NCBI GenBank assembly: GCA_018350325.1
Contig: JAEVLN010000028.1
Span: 743,753-807,752, forward strand
Origin: Globodera rostochiensis
Taxonomy: Eukaryota > Nematoda > Chromadorea > Rhabditida > Heteroderidae
DNA length: 64,000 bases
Direction: 5' to 3'
The notes beneath the pieces were generated by a model. The model did no database searches. It was not told where the DNA came from and saw only the letters and a list, made by a program, of their open reading frames with translations. Shown here one piece after another: positions 1-9,524 of the stretch (position 1 is the first letter of the stretch; each line of letters begins with the position of its first letter). A program made the position numbers and the translations under genes.

Positions 1-2
1 TG

Positions 3-390
3 GTTGAGGACACTTTGCTGGGTGCACTTGTCGGCCCAACATTCGTCTGCATACTCGGCAACCAGTTTAGGCGGAGCCAGCCGGGGAGAGGTATGTAATA
101 GGCATTTTGGGAAATGCTGACATGCCGGAGTCTCGGCATATCTGGCGTTTGCAGGTTCTACTTCGAGAATCCAAACATCTTTTCGCTGGCACAGTTACAG
201 AAATTTTTATGTCAAAAGTTGGGCACTTTTTGGGCTTCAAGAACGGCATTCTCAAGCACAGCCCCTTTATTTTGGCAGTCTTTCGCGCCTCCTTTGTGAC
301 AACGGCGATCGCATCACCCAAGTGCCATCCACGGCATTTTTGCTGCCATTTGCGAGCGGCGGCACCTCAGCGTGTGCCGCGTTGCCTTAG
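3..390 (+). CDS. Animal haem peroxidase (peroxidasin/peroxinectin-like), C-terminal end, 5' partial
   Basis: Three exons can be joined: 3-94, 155-217 and 279-390, stop TAG at 388-390, introns of 60 and 61 bp. The joined frame reads GPTFVCILGNQFRR, then FYFENPNIFSLAQLQKF, then LSRLLCDNGDRITQVPSTAF and ends ACAALP. This order (GPTF..Q.RR, FYxENP, LxRxLCDN.D.I..VP..xF) is the known C-terminus of animal haem peroxidases, which oxidise substrates with hydrogen peroxide and are usually secreted or extracellular in nematodes. The catalytic histidine region would lie upstream, outside the window. The first donor is GTAATA at 95 (phase 2), not the nearer GTATGT at 91, because only the former keeps the family frame. 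The second donor, GTTGGG at 218, is weak but restores the family alignment. Whether the whole gene is functional cannot be judged. Confidence 0.8.
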
Positions 391-1137
391 TTAGACCTGA
401 ACAAATGGCGAGAATAATTCTGTATAATCTTTTGGATCAGTGATCACCACTCGGATAAACCAATGAACGCATTTTGTCACTTTTTGTATATTAAAAATAT
501 TTCAAATTTGAATCGACCTAAGCGCTTTGTTTTGTGGATAATCTTGAAATATGTGATTGAACCTCTATTTTTGGTGGTCAACAAATTCCCACACCCCCAT
601 TATAGTTAAATATCCAATTTAAATTTGTAAATGCCCCAAATTGACGAATTGGATTTAGTTAAGGGCAATATTTTGCGTGTGATAAATAAACTCTTTAAAC
701 TGTAAACTTTTGAGAATTTATTTATGGATTTTTGAGATGTTTTTAAATTTGAAATTTTGTTACTTAATTATCTATCCAATTTATAAAAACCCCAGGCAGA
801 TTGCGTTTTAATGCGCGAAAATGATTTTGTTATTAAAATGTTTTGGCATTTTCAAATGGAATACCGTATACCGTATTTAAGTGAATCATTCGTTCGTCTG
901 TAAGCCTTCTTCTGTCCGTCGTACAGAATTAAAAGCCATTCAAAAATAGTAAATGTGGGAATTTTGCTCAGGGCACCCGTTCTCCCCCCCCCCTCTCCAT
1001 CTCCGTATTAGGCATGGCATTTTTGTCGGCATTTTGACTGCTGTTTCGGTTTTCAAATTTTCACAGTTTTATGGGGGTCATTGCCTTATTGAGAACACAA
1101 ATAATTCCCTTTCAGACCAAACTAAAACAATTTTTAA
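391..1137. other. Intergenic region, nothing recognised
   Basis: AT-rich spacer between the peroxidase stop and the F-box-like start. It holds a C-rich run near 985-995 and no open frame I can connect to a family. The last 200 bases should contain the promoter of the next gene, but no clear TATA box stands out. Confidence 0.5.
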
Positions 1138-2532
1138 ATGCCAACACCACCACCAACGAAAAAGCAAAAGTTTCTTTGCGCATTTTCTTTTGATGGACAA
1201 AGACGTCTCAGGGAACTGTGAGTTCAGACCAAACTACCTATTTTGTTCTATTTTTATTTGAATTCTAGCTTTATTTGTGGTGACATTTGGCTGGGCGTTT
1301 TCACGTTCATCGGACCTGCCGAACTCGGGCTCAAATTGGCACTGATCAGCTGGCGATTTGATGGGCTCGTGGACACGCATTTTAAGACGAGAAAATGGAC
1401 ACTTGGAGAGTTGAAAATTCGCCGATCATTCAGTGGCATTGGCGCGCAAATTGTCAAACGTCTCAGTGCATACCAATTCGAACGATTTCCACTTCCGCAA
1501 GAGCCACCGCCCGCCAGTTTGGTCGCTTTCAAGAAAATTATCATCAGGTAACCACCGGTTGTCCGGGTGGCATTTTGTTCAAATGCCGAATTTTCAGTTT
1601 TCTCGACCACACTGTCGTCGAGTTCCTCCGTCGTCTTCAACACCTTTTTGATGAGCGCATCACTTTGGCGTTGGACATGGACTTTACCTGGTATTCAGGA
1701 GAGGTGTTCAAATTGTACAGTAATCCATTTTTAGCGTTAAAGCCCCATCTTGGGACTTCGTAGAGCGACAGATTTGGCCTCTGCTAAATGTTAACAGCAT
1801 CAGCAAAATGCGGCTCAATTGCCACGCGGTTATGCAACTGCGCGAACGCTTTTCTCCCACCATTCTGCGCGACTATGCCAATCTCCGATTGATCAGAACC
1901 GACGGGAACTTTATTCCCTACAATTTGGGGCGACCCGATGATCGCATTAAAGGCACATCCTCCTACGAAGCGTTGTTCAAATGGCTTCACACTCCGCGCG
2001 AAGATGGCCGTCCAAGGGTGACCAAATGTCCGCCATTTCTCTACAGCATGAGGGAAGTGGATCAACTCAAAGAGGTAAATGAAGTAAATTTCGCTCAACA
2101 ATTTTATTTATAAAAGTTTGTTTTTTATTGGCCCGGCACCTGGGACAATGCTTTCGATTTTTCAAAAGCGCTATTTCATTCTAGAGACCGGAAACTTGGA
2201 CCCAAAAAATCTCGGTCACCGCACTACCCGACTTTTAGACATTCAACAATGCCTGTTCTTCTGATGCAGCTGCCATTTATATTTTTGTTCTGCATTTCAA
2301 TTGTCTTGCTGTTGTTGAACCATTTGAGTTGGAGAACGGGCTGTCACATGAGCATCTGAGCTTTCGGCACGTTCGGGACACTTTGTGGCTGTTGACGCGG
2401 GGTCCAATCGCTGCGCGGGATGCGTTGAAATGGGCGGAATGGGAGCGGGAAGCAATGGACGATTGGGAAGACAACAATTTGCTCGGCTTTTCAATCAATG
2501 GCCAGCAGGGGCCCATGTATTTGTGGAATTGA
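1138..2532 (+). CDS. F-box-like protein of a family I associate with cyst nematodes, complete five-exon gene
   Basis: Exons 1138-1217, 1269-1547, 1598-1690, 1735-2074 and 2239-2532 join in frame (phases 2, 2, 2, 0) to 361 residues and a TGA stop. The start is the ATG at 1138 (MPTPPPTKKQKFL), followed by donor GTGAGT. The N-terminal part, CGDIWLGVFTFIGPAELGLK to about residue 60, looks like a degenerate F-box. The rest has hallmarks I associate with a large family in Globodera: HFKTRKWTLGELKIRR, TVVEFLRRLQHLF, QIWPLLN, FSPTILRD, LHTPREDG and a PFELENG..WLLTRGPIA block near the end. F-box proteins recruit targets to SCF ubiquitin ligases; that role is inference here. All introns but the last are 44-51 bp; the last (164 bp) holds a short stretch resembling dispersed repeats. 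No frameshift or stop is seen, so the copy appears intact. Confidence 0.72.
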
Positions 2533-2730
2533 TCACAAAATTGTTGTTCAAGACTGGCTAATATCCGGCCACCCCAGATCCCCGCAACTGGACACCCGAA
2601 TAGCTGTCCCGGATGGGCGTTGTTGATAAACGAAGAAAAAAACAAATAAACTTGTTAAAAATAAAAGAAATCGGAAAAGAAAGCGATCAAAATTAGCCAA
2701 CAAGCTTTAAAAAGATCAAATTTGGTGAGT

Positions 2731-4243
2731 TTATTTTTGGGCGTTTGCCGCTGCTTGTTCTTTCGCCGCCTCAGAAAGAGCCAATGCTGCGGGATGGTCC
2801 ATTGGGGACAAATTGTGACGTTTTGCCAAATTTTCCAACGATTTCATAACCTGGAAGATTTAAAAAGTCACCATTCATAGCAGAAAATTGAAATCATTAA
2901 TTAAAATTGCTTTCAAAAGACCCCGGAGGCGATGATGATCGAACAAATGTTGGTGTCCTCTCTCATGCCTAATTTGTCCAATGCACTCAGGGAATTTGTC
3001 AGTATGCTAGTGTCATTTCCGTTGAACAGAATGCAAATAATTTTTCCGATTAGTCCAACATCTGCCGCATCTAACAGTTGCTTGTACTCGCAAATGATCG
3101 AAATAAACTAAAAAAATCATTATTAAACATTTTTACGTAATCTTCCAACTTTGGAAATTGCTCGCTGATTGTCAATCGATGCTGTACCAACAATTGCCTT
3201 CAACTGTTGAATTGCTCCGTGCCCAATTATTTCCTCCCGACCCGTTGGCACCTCTGAAACAATTAAAATTATAAATTACCATTTAAAATGTTTTTCTCAA
3301 TATAAATATTTAAAATTCTTCCTTTTTAAAGTTCATTGAAACAATTCTTAAGATTGCAAATACCAGCAGCAAAGATGACGGAAAGAGCTTTAATAATGGA
3401 CGTGCAGAGTACGTCCCGGTTCTGCTGAGTGCAAAGCTTGATCAAATGAGGCACGGCATTTGCTTTAACCACAACAATTATGTGCTCCAAAACACCACCG
3501 TCAACAATTTCTGATAGAACCAGCACGGACTGCAGGCATAAGTTGTCATCATCTGATTGGAGCAGTGGTACCAACAACGGCACGACATTAGCGTTGACAA
3601 TTGCCATTTGTTGCCATTTGACAAATTTGTTAACAGAAAAAACTGCAGTGTATTGTAGGGCAGGGCTTAATGAATTGATTAATGTCTTCCAATCGTTGAT
3701 GGACAGTTTTTGTACTTTGAAAAAGGGCTGAGGGCCCGAACTCGACTTTTTGATCGGGGTTTCCTCCCCCGACCCCAAATTTCTTATTTTTCGGGGTTTT
3801 TAATGCAAAAAACCGCGACTATTTGTCGGTGTTTTTGTCCCCGAACCACCCAATTCTGACCCCGACGTCGAGAGCCAACCCTACTTTGCAGATAGAAGGC
3901 ATATTGTGATGGCCTTCATAATGTCGTTTCTGATCAGATGTTCGGAGAATGCCCTTGTGCATTTCTCTTCCGGTCTGAGATACAAAAAATGAAAAATGTA
4001 TTAAAAAAATTTCAATCGCTATTTTGTCATAAAAGGCAGATAAAAATTTAGAATGGATTTACCGAAATTTTTAACTGACTTGGTAAATTAATTTTTGAAA
4101 TTATATTTTCGTCTTTCACCCCCCCCCCCCCCATGACCCCAAAAATCTTACGTGTTGATAGCCAATACAAGAACTTCGCTGTTAATCTTCTTAATGCATT
4201 TTAGCAAGGCCGGAGAAGACGATTGGTTTGGCTCACCCTCCAT
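2731..4243 (-). CDS. Divergent importin-alpha-like ARM-repeat protein
   Basis: Read on the minus strand: exon 4243-4152 starts MEGEPNQSSSPALLK; exon 3974 to about 3891 ends ITICLLSAK; then about 3745-3364, 3253-3150, 3107-2922 and 2850-2731 (TAA at 2733-2731). The central exon has two ARM-like helices sets, including VVPLLVPLLQSDDDN and NAVPHLIKLCTQQNRDVL. The end (ICSIIIASGVMKSLENLAKRH) aligns with the importin-alpha C-terminal ARM where CALIEEA..LDKIE is usual. Importin alpha carries NLS cargo with importin beta; this copy is short and strongly diverged, lacks a recognisable basic IBB domain and may be a paralogue with another cargo or role. Last four exons join cleanly (phases 1, 0, 0). 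The join between exons 2 and 3 is uncertain because a GC-rich insertion separates them (3724-3891). Confidence 0.65.
3724..3891. repeat. GC-rich insertion between exons 2 and 3 of the importin-alpha-like gene
   Basis: A block rich in CCCCGA / TCGGGG words that also occur at 6565-6640, 16140-16345, 30990-31145, 45185-45942 and 48360-48520. Its minus-strand left edge, TAGGGTTGGC, resembles the ends of hAT-like elements elsewhere here. Flanks CTTTGAAA and CTTTGCAG could be a decayed 8-bp target-site duplication (6 of 8 match). It supplies possible splice sites (GTAGGG donor; AG at about 3745 or 3731), so it may now be spliced as an intron. Confidence 0.5.
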
Positions 4244-6369
4244 AATACTATTTTTGTTAGTATAATAAAATTATTTGATTTGAACTTAAAAATAAAAAAG
4301 GACTTTAAAATATGTAATGGGTGAAATTCATTGATTTGAATGGATTATCGTTATTTTTTATAAATGACTGCAGAATGGGTGAGTTTGGTTGGATGCCGCC
4401 CCCTCCCCCTCTTCTAATTTTTTAGGAGATTTGATGCCGGAGGCAACTAACCGCACAGTGCCTCCTCCCCCGCCCCTAGTAAAAGCTCATTTGGCTAATT
4501 TTAGTGCCATTTTTAGCATTGTCACATTTAACATCATCAAATATGTAAATTTCCACAAAACTGAAATCTTATCGATCAATCCCGAGTTAAAAAAAAAGGA
4601 CTTTTATTATAATAAAATATGTAATTGGTGAAATTCATTGATGATCTCTGAAATGACTGTTATGGATTATCGTTATTTTTTATAAATGACTGCAGAATGG
4701 ACGATTTTTGGTTGATGCCTCCTCTTCTAATTTTTAGGTGTTTGATGCCGGAGGCAACTAACCGCACAGTGCCTCCCCCGCCCCCAGAAAAAGCTTTTTT
4801 TTTTAAATGATATATTTTTTCCACTTTCAAAAAGTCTCTTTCGTTTCGATTTTGATAACTGAAATTTTGTATGTGAATGAATGTCGTAATTAGTCTTTTA
4901 TTTTCATAAATTCTAATCAATTCGATGGCTTTAGTTATTAAAGATGCCTTCAATTTGTCGTCATTTGATCATTAATAAATTGAGTCATAAACTAATATTC
5001 ATTTTTCCGTTTTTATAAAATGCAATTAATTAATTAAATGGTAAAATTTATTTTATTCAAAAGGGCGCTTTGATTAATTTTTCTTCTTTAAATCCATTAA
5101 AAAAGAGAAAATATTTAAAAGTATGGTGCCAAAAATCCAAAATTCTCCGTTCGCCTTCACCTTCTTCGAATTTCAGCTTTTTCCTCTTTTTTTCTGTACC
5201 GGCGTTTTCCTAAAATTGGCAGATAATTTTTTGAAAACTAGCAGAACATTGGCATCCATTTAAATTCCACTTACAAATTAGTTACAGTAAAAAACATTCA
5301 AATTATTAGTCCTTTCTCTTTCATTACCGTATCTCTTCTATTACAATAGTAGGCCCCGCCCCCCTCCAATTTTGGCCCCTTCCCCCGGGGCCATCCAAAG
5401 TTGTAAATGAAAGTTAAAAACGATGAAAAAGAGTGCTTCAGATTTAATTAATTAAATGTACAGACCAATCAATTCTTCACAATTTTCTAGCATTTTGAAG
5501 GTCATTCGAGTCTAAAACCGCGAGTTTCGAGTTTCGATCGACTTCTTTGGTTTATATGGCTAAAAAAGAAATGCCAACATACCAACGGATAAATTTTAAA
5601 ATTCTTGCATCATTTGCCCGTGTTCATGAAAAAAAAATAAATTTCACAACGTTGGACGATTTTGTTGTGAAATATTGCAAAAACTCATTTCTGAGCTGTT
5701 AAATCACTTCTTAAAAGTGTTCATCGCCGGTGAACAGCTCCAACTTGGACAATTCCAGCTCCGTAAGACGGCTCAGCGTTGCCCAAATTTTGTGGTGGCA
5801 TTTGGCCAAGAAAGCCGACAATGTCCTGAGCAAAAAGATTCCGATCACCCCTGGGGGGGGGGGGGGAAGTATGTTTGTTACCCACTTAAGTGTTTCGCCC
5901 CTAATTTGCTTTTGATAAATATCAAAGAAAATCAATTGCCCAGAATCAGAATGCCTAATTTTTACAGTATTTTATTTTGTGTTTATATAAAATAAAATCT
6001 TTTTTTTTGTTTTATTTTGTGAAATAATTCATGCTAAGAATTGCTCAACGAAGAAAATAAATTTAAAAATTTGACAAAATTAAGAACAAGAAATTTCGAC
6101 ACCGGTTCCTCAAGTCCATTGCGGATGGCATACGAGCATAGCAAGCAATCCGGCACTGGCAAAAAGAAACAAATTGGAATTTATTTGTTCTGAATTGTGA
6201 CAAAATTAAGGATTTTCTATCATCAATAAAAGATAGAATAAAAATCAAAGTCCATTTGGGCACATCTTTTTTTAAAATATTTTGTTTTATGACTCATTTA
6301 CACATTGGCTTCATCATTTTTTTCTATTAGATTCTTTTATGTGAATCGTTAAAAGATAGCCATATGTAC
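4244..6369. other. Long gene-poor region upstream of the first micro-exon gene
   Basis: No gene recognised. It contains a direct duplication (4314-4797), poly-C/poly-G runs near 4122 and 5852, AT-rich spacers and a stretch at 5700-5850 whose plus frame reads VRRLSVAQILWWHLAKKA. That stretch has coding-like composition but no family resemblance I can name and no convincing splice context. At 6085-6190 lies a relic of a hydrophobic reading frame that recurs at 15657-15760 and, in reverse, at 37330-37460. Confidence 0.5.
4314..4797. repeat. Direct duplication, two copies of about 178 bp, period about 304 bp
   Basis: 4314-4491 and 4617-4797 share the run from ATGTAAT.GGTGAAATTCATTG through the GATGCCGGAGGCAACTAACC segment to the C-rich tail before AAAAGCT. 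Copies differ by small indels. Function unknown. Confidence 0.75.
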
Positions 6370-6515
6370 AGTCATTGGAAAAGCGAGGCCAATCGGTGGA
6401 ATGCCATGCCCGTGGGGGTTGTTTGTTATTCATCCGTTTAATAGAAATTCTATTTTTGATTTGTGTGTGAGTGATCTGCTGCATAAATACCCGGTTTCCC
6501 CTCACGCCAAATCAG
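6370..6515 (+). promoter_or_regulatory. Conserved upstream block with TATA-like motif, micro-exon gene 1
   Basis: About 140 bp, from CATTGGAAAAGCGAGGCCAA to GCATAAATACCCGGTTTCCC and CTCAC, is conserved ahead of all three micro-exon genes (also 15951-16088 plus; 36931-37070 minus). GCATAAATACC is TATA-like and lies about 265 bp before the ATG, so either a 5' UTR intron or a GC-rich repeat insertion (6565-6645) separates it from the coding start. The promoter role is inferred from conservation only. Confidence 0.45.
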
Positions 6516-6748
6516 TTTGCGGCAGGACTTTTTGCTATTTAGCCATTTAAATTAATTTGAATTTAACCCCGAAGCTTCGGGGTAATCGCGGTTCGGGGAC
6601 GGAAACCCCCGACCAAAATGTCGGTGTCCAAACAAATCCCACCCTATTTTAATCCATATTCAATAACCTCCATTTTGCCTGATTTTAAATTCTTAATAAT
6701 TTTTCATTCCTCAAATTTCCAATTCAACTGTGAATCCGACAACAAAAA

Positions 6749-8680
6749 ATGGACGTCTCAAACTCAGGCCTGGTCGTTTTTGCCCTTCTCACCGCGCTTA
6801 CTTTTCCTGGCCTCAGTTGGGGGGACGACTCGGCCTCAGTGAGTTCCTTTTATTTGTTTTTCTATTCACCTTTTAATTAGGCTCCCGAAGAGCTGACGCC
6901 ATGCGAGAAAATGATGGCAAAATGCCGCGACAATTGGGGTGAATGCTTTGATCGACATGCCTACAATGGAGACGCCTGTTGCCAGCAGGGAGCGTCGTTC
7001 AAATGCGTCGATGATGTAAGGTTTAAAATAAAAACAGATAAAAAAAAATTACTATTTTGTCTTATTCTGATCGATGGTTTGAATAAAATGTTTTCAAAAC
7101 CTTTAGATGACCGAACAGGAAAAGATGTCAAAAGACCCGGGCTACGTAAGTGCACTTTTATGCTAATAATTGTAAAAGTTTTAACAACCCATAAAAATAT
7201 GCTAAAACAATTTAGGCAAAGTTGATAAATTGCGCGATGGCTGGTCATCCGGATTGGGTAAAAAGGGGGGGGGGGTAGGGGAGGGGGCAATGTCAGTTCG
7301 CGAAAAAGTTCGCGAAAGATCATTTCGATTTTTAGGAAAAATTGGTACCGGACCAGTGTTTGAAGAGGGATCGGGAATGTGAAATATTTATCAAAAGAAT
7401 TTAAATAAAAGATTTCCAAGACCTTTTAAAAAGATTTTTCTCTTTTTTTGTTTGGCCTTATTAGGGTTTTAAGCTTTTGGGTCAATTATAGGCGACGTCG
7501 AGAAAATTCGAATTTTTAACCTTTGCCAATAAAATCCAAAATTGCAGCTTCGTTAGGGAGGCCTATGAAAATTCCTCTTTTTTTGGAAAGATGTATTTTC
7601 CAGAGCTTTGCCCTAACAAATAAAATCGAACCAAAATTCGAACTTCGGACAGATTGCCGTTCATTTCAAAATGAAACTGATCAGAAATTCCCAATTAAAC
7701 CGGCCTGACTGGGATCGGATCCTGTTGAAAAGAATGAATAATTTGTAAGAAGAATTGTTCATATTTAGGAAAGCTTTGAAAAGTGCCTGCCGGATCCGTC
7801 TGAATGTGTAATTATTTTTTATTATTATTTAATTTATTTGATTGAATTTCCCATTATTTAGAAACGCCCTCGTCTTTGTCAGTGGGACGAAGAAGAGATG
7901 GCGAAGATTAAAAAATGTGTAAGTTTTTACAGTTTTTGTTCTTAAAAGGAATTAAAAAATGAAAACATAATATGAACTAAACTTGTCGTTATGCGAAATA
8001 TTAAATATATTTAAAATATTTAGCCAAGGAAGTTCAAATGCTTGCTGCGAAAGCATTCGGACATTGTAAGAGTTTTTATTATTTATGAATTGAAAGTTTA
8101 ATTGCAAATTCAAGGTACTTTTCCGTTATGTGACAACAGCAAAAAAATTTTTTGTTTAATGGCAAAAACACATTTCTAGGGTTTTTTAGGGTCGTAGAAT
8201 CCGAATATGACTTTCCATTTTTTTGACCGATTTCGAACCCCGAACTCAAACAAAAAATTTTGAAAATTCAAAATTTTCATTGGAAGTCATATTCGGATTC
8301 TACTACCCTAAAAACCCCCTAGAAATGTACTTTTAACATTAAACAAAAAAAAATTTTTTGCTGTTGTCACATAACGGAAAAGTACCCAAATTTCAATTGC
8401 TTTACTAAGAAAACCCTAAAGCAATGTGATAAAAAAAAAATTTAAAAACAAATTTAGGCGGCACTGAAGAGATGCGCGCCCAATAACGACGACTACAATT
8501 TCGAGAATTGCGTAAGTTTTGCAATTTTTATTTTCTTTCCTTATTCTCCGATAAAAGGGTAAAATAATAAAATAACTTAAACCAATTAATCATTGAAAAC
8601 TGATTAAAAAAACAATAATGAACGATTTATTTAAGAATGCTCCGATGCCCCCAATCGAGAACACCACCGAAGCGGCATGA
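6749..8680 (+). CDS. Secreted cysteine-rich protein built of micro-exons, family member 1
   Basis: Family not recognised. Exon 6749-6838 encodes a signal peptide (MDVSNSGLVVFALLTALTF..LSWG). Further exons: 6881-7015, 7107-7145, 7216-7257, (7336-7378/80), 7769-7807, 7862-7918, 8024-8065, 8458-8511 and 8636-8680 (TGA). Every supported exon is a multiple of 3 and all introns are phase 0, giving about 180 residues. Exon 2 has cysteines spaced C-X6-C-X6-C-X10-CC-X7-C; later exons of 39-57 bp mostly carry one or two cysteines each (EKCLPDPSEC, RLCQW..KKC, FKCLLRK, KRCAP..ENC). The exon at 7336 has no good donor (GAAT|GTGAAA would shift frame) and no counterpart in members 2 and 3, so it may be skipped. 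Probably secreted; a host-directed effector role is only inference. The intron before the 8458 exon carries a palindromic MITE. Confidence 0.75.
8114..8386. repeat. Palindromic fold-back element (MITE-like) in an intron
   Basis: Begins GGTACTTTTCCGTTATGTGA and ends with its reverse complement; the inverted arms run for about 120 bp each, including the matched AGAATCCGAATATGACTT / AAGTCATATTCGGATTCT pair. No clean target-site duplication. A partial relative lies at about 27175-27325 (GATTCGGATTCTAGG). Confidence 0.8.
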
Positions 8681-9120
8681 TTGAATCTTTTGCCAAAAAC
8701 CCAATGCTTACGCATAATTTTCAAATCTTTAAAAATTTATTCGACCAATCGACAACACCACCGAAGCGTAAAGAAGGCAAAAATGAATCTTTATGAATTT
8801 TTATTGTCAATTTTATGATATGTGAATTTATTTAAAAAAACTTCCACGAATTGAAATTTGTATCGTTAAATTGTATTGCGCCGCAACAGTTGGGCTGCAT
8901 TTTGTTGCTATTTTCCGAGTAATTTTGCAGTTTTAGAGCTTAGAAAAATATAAATTTTGCAAAAAGTTACTCTGACTGCGAATAAACGAATTGGGCCCGT
9001 TAGAACATACCCACGCTCGCAAACACAGTTTCATTTTCCTTTTATATAGATGAAAATAATATAAAATTTAAATATTTTTTATGATTTGAAACAACCGAGA
9101 CAAACTAAAATAATGATAAT
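8681..9120. other. Spacer between micro-exon gene 1 and the first hAT-like element
   Basis: AT-rich, no gene recognised. A second ACACCACCGAAGCG, seen first in the last exon of micro-exon gene 1, recurs at about 8755-8770, a small local duplication. Confidence 0.45.
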
Positions 9121-9506
9121 TAGAGACGAGATCTTCATGTTTTTATTTTGCAGAATAGGGAATCGTGAGAGAACCCCAAAAATAGCATTCATTCCGAAAA
9201 ATTTTAGAATTAGAGCGATTTTTAGTCCATATAAATCCATATTTTTTTGGCATTTTTTCAAAAACAATATTTTAGGCACTTTTTCTCAAAACTTCCAATA
9301 CAAACGAAAAATGTACCATTAAAAAATGGGGTTTTCTTGGACCAAAAATGCACCCCTAAAGATCGACATTTTCCCTAAAAATTATTTGGTTAGTTTTGGC
9401 GCATTTTTTAGTCCATATTTTGGCACTTTTTGGGGTTTTGGTCCATATTTTGGGGGGTTTTTAGTCCATATTTGACGTTTTTTAGTCCATATAAATCTCG
9501 ACTCTA
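9121..9506. mobile_element. Non-autonomous hAT-like element, 386 bp
   Basis: Ends TAGAGACGAGAT and ATCTCGACTCTA are inverted repeats; flanked by the 8-bp direct repeat ATGATAAT (9113-9120 and 9507-9514). The interior is made of TTTTTAGTCCATAT-type words and has no transposase. The right end is 19 bp from the P450 stop codon on the minus strand, so the P450 3' UTR probably reads into it. Confidence 0.8.
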
Positions 9507-9524
9507 ATGATAATATTTGAACAT

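Noticed and set aside
5675..5995. Gene at 5.7-6.0 kb
   Set aside because: Coding-like composition for about 150 bp, but it runs into a poly-G tract and no exon partner or family is visible.
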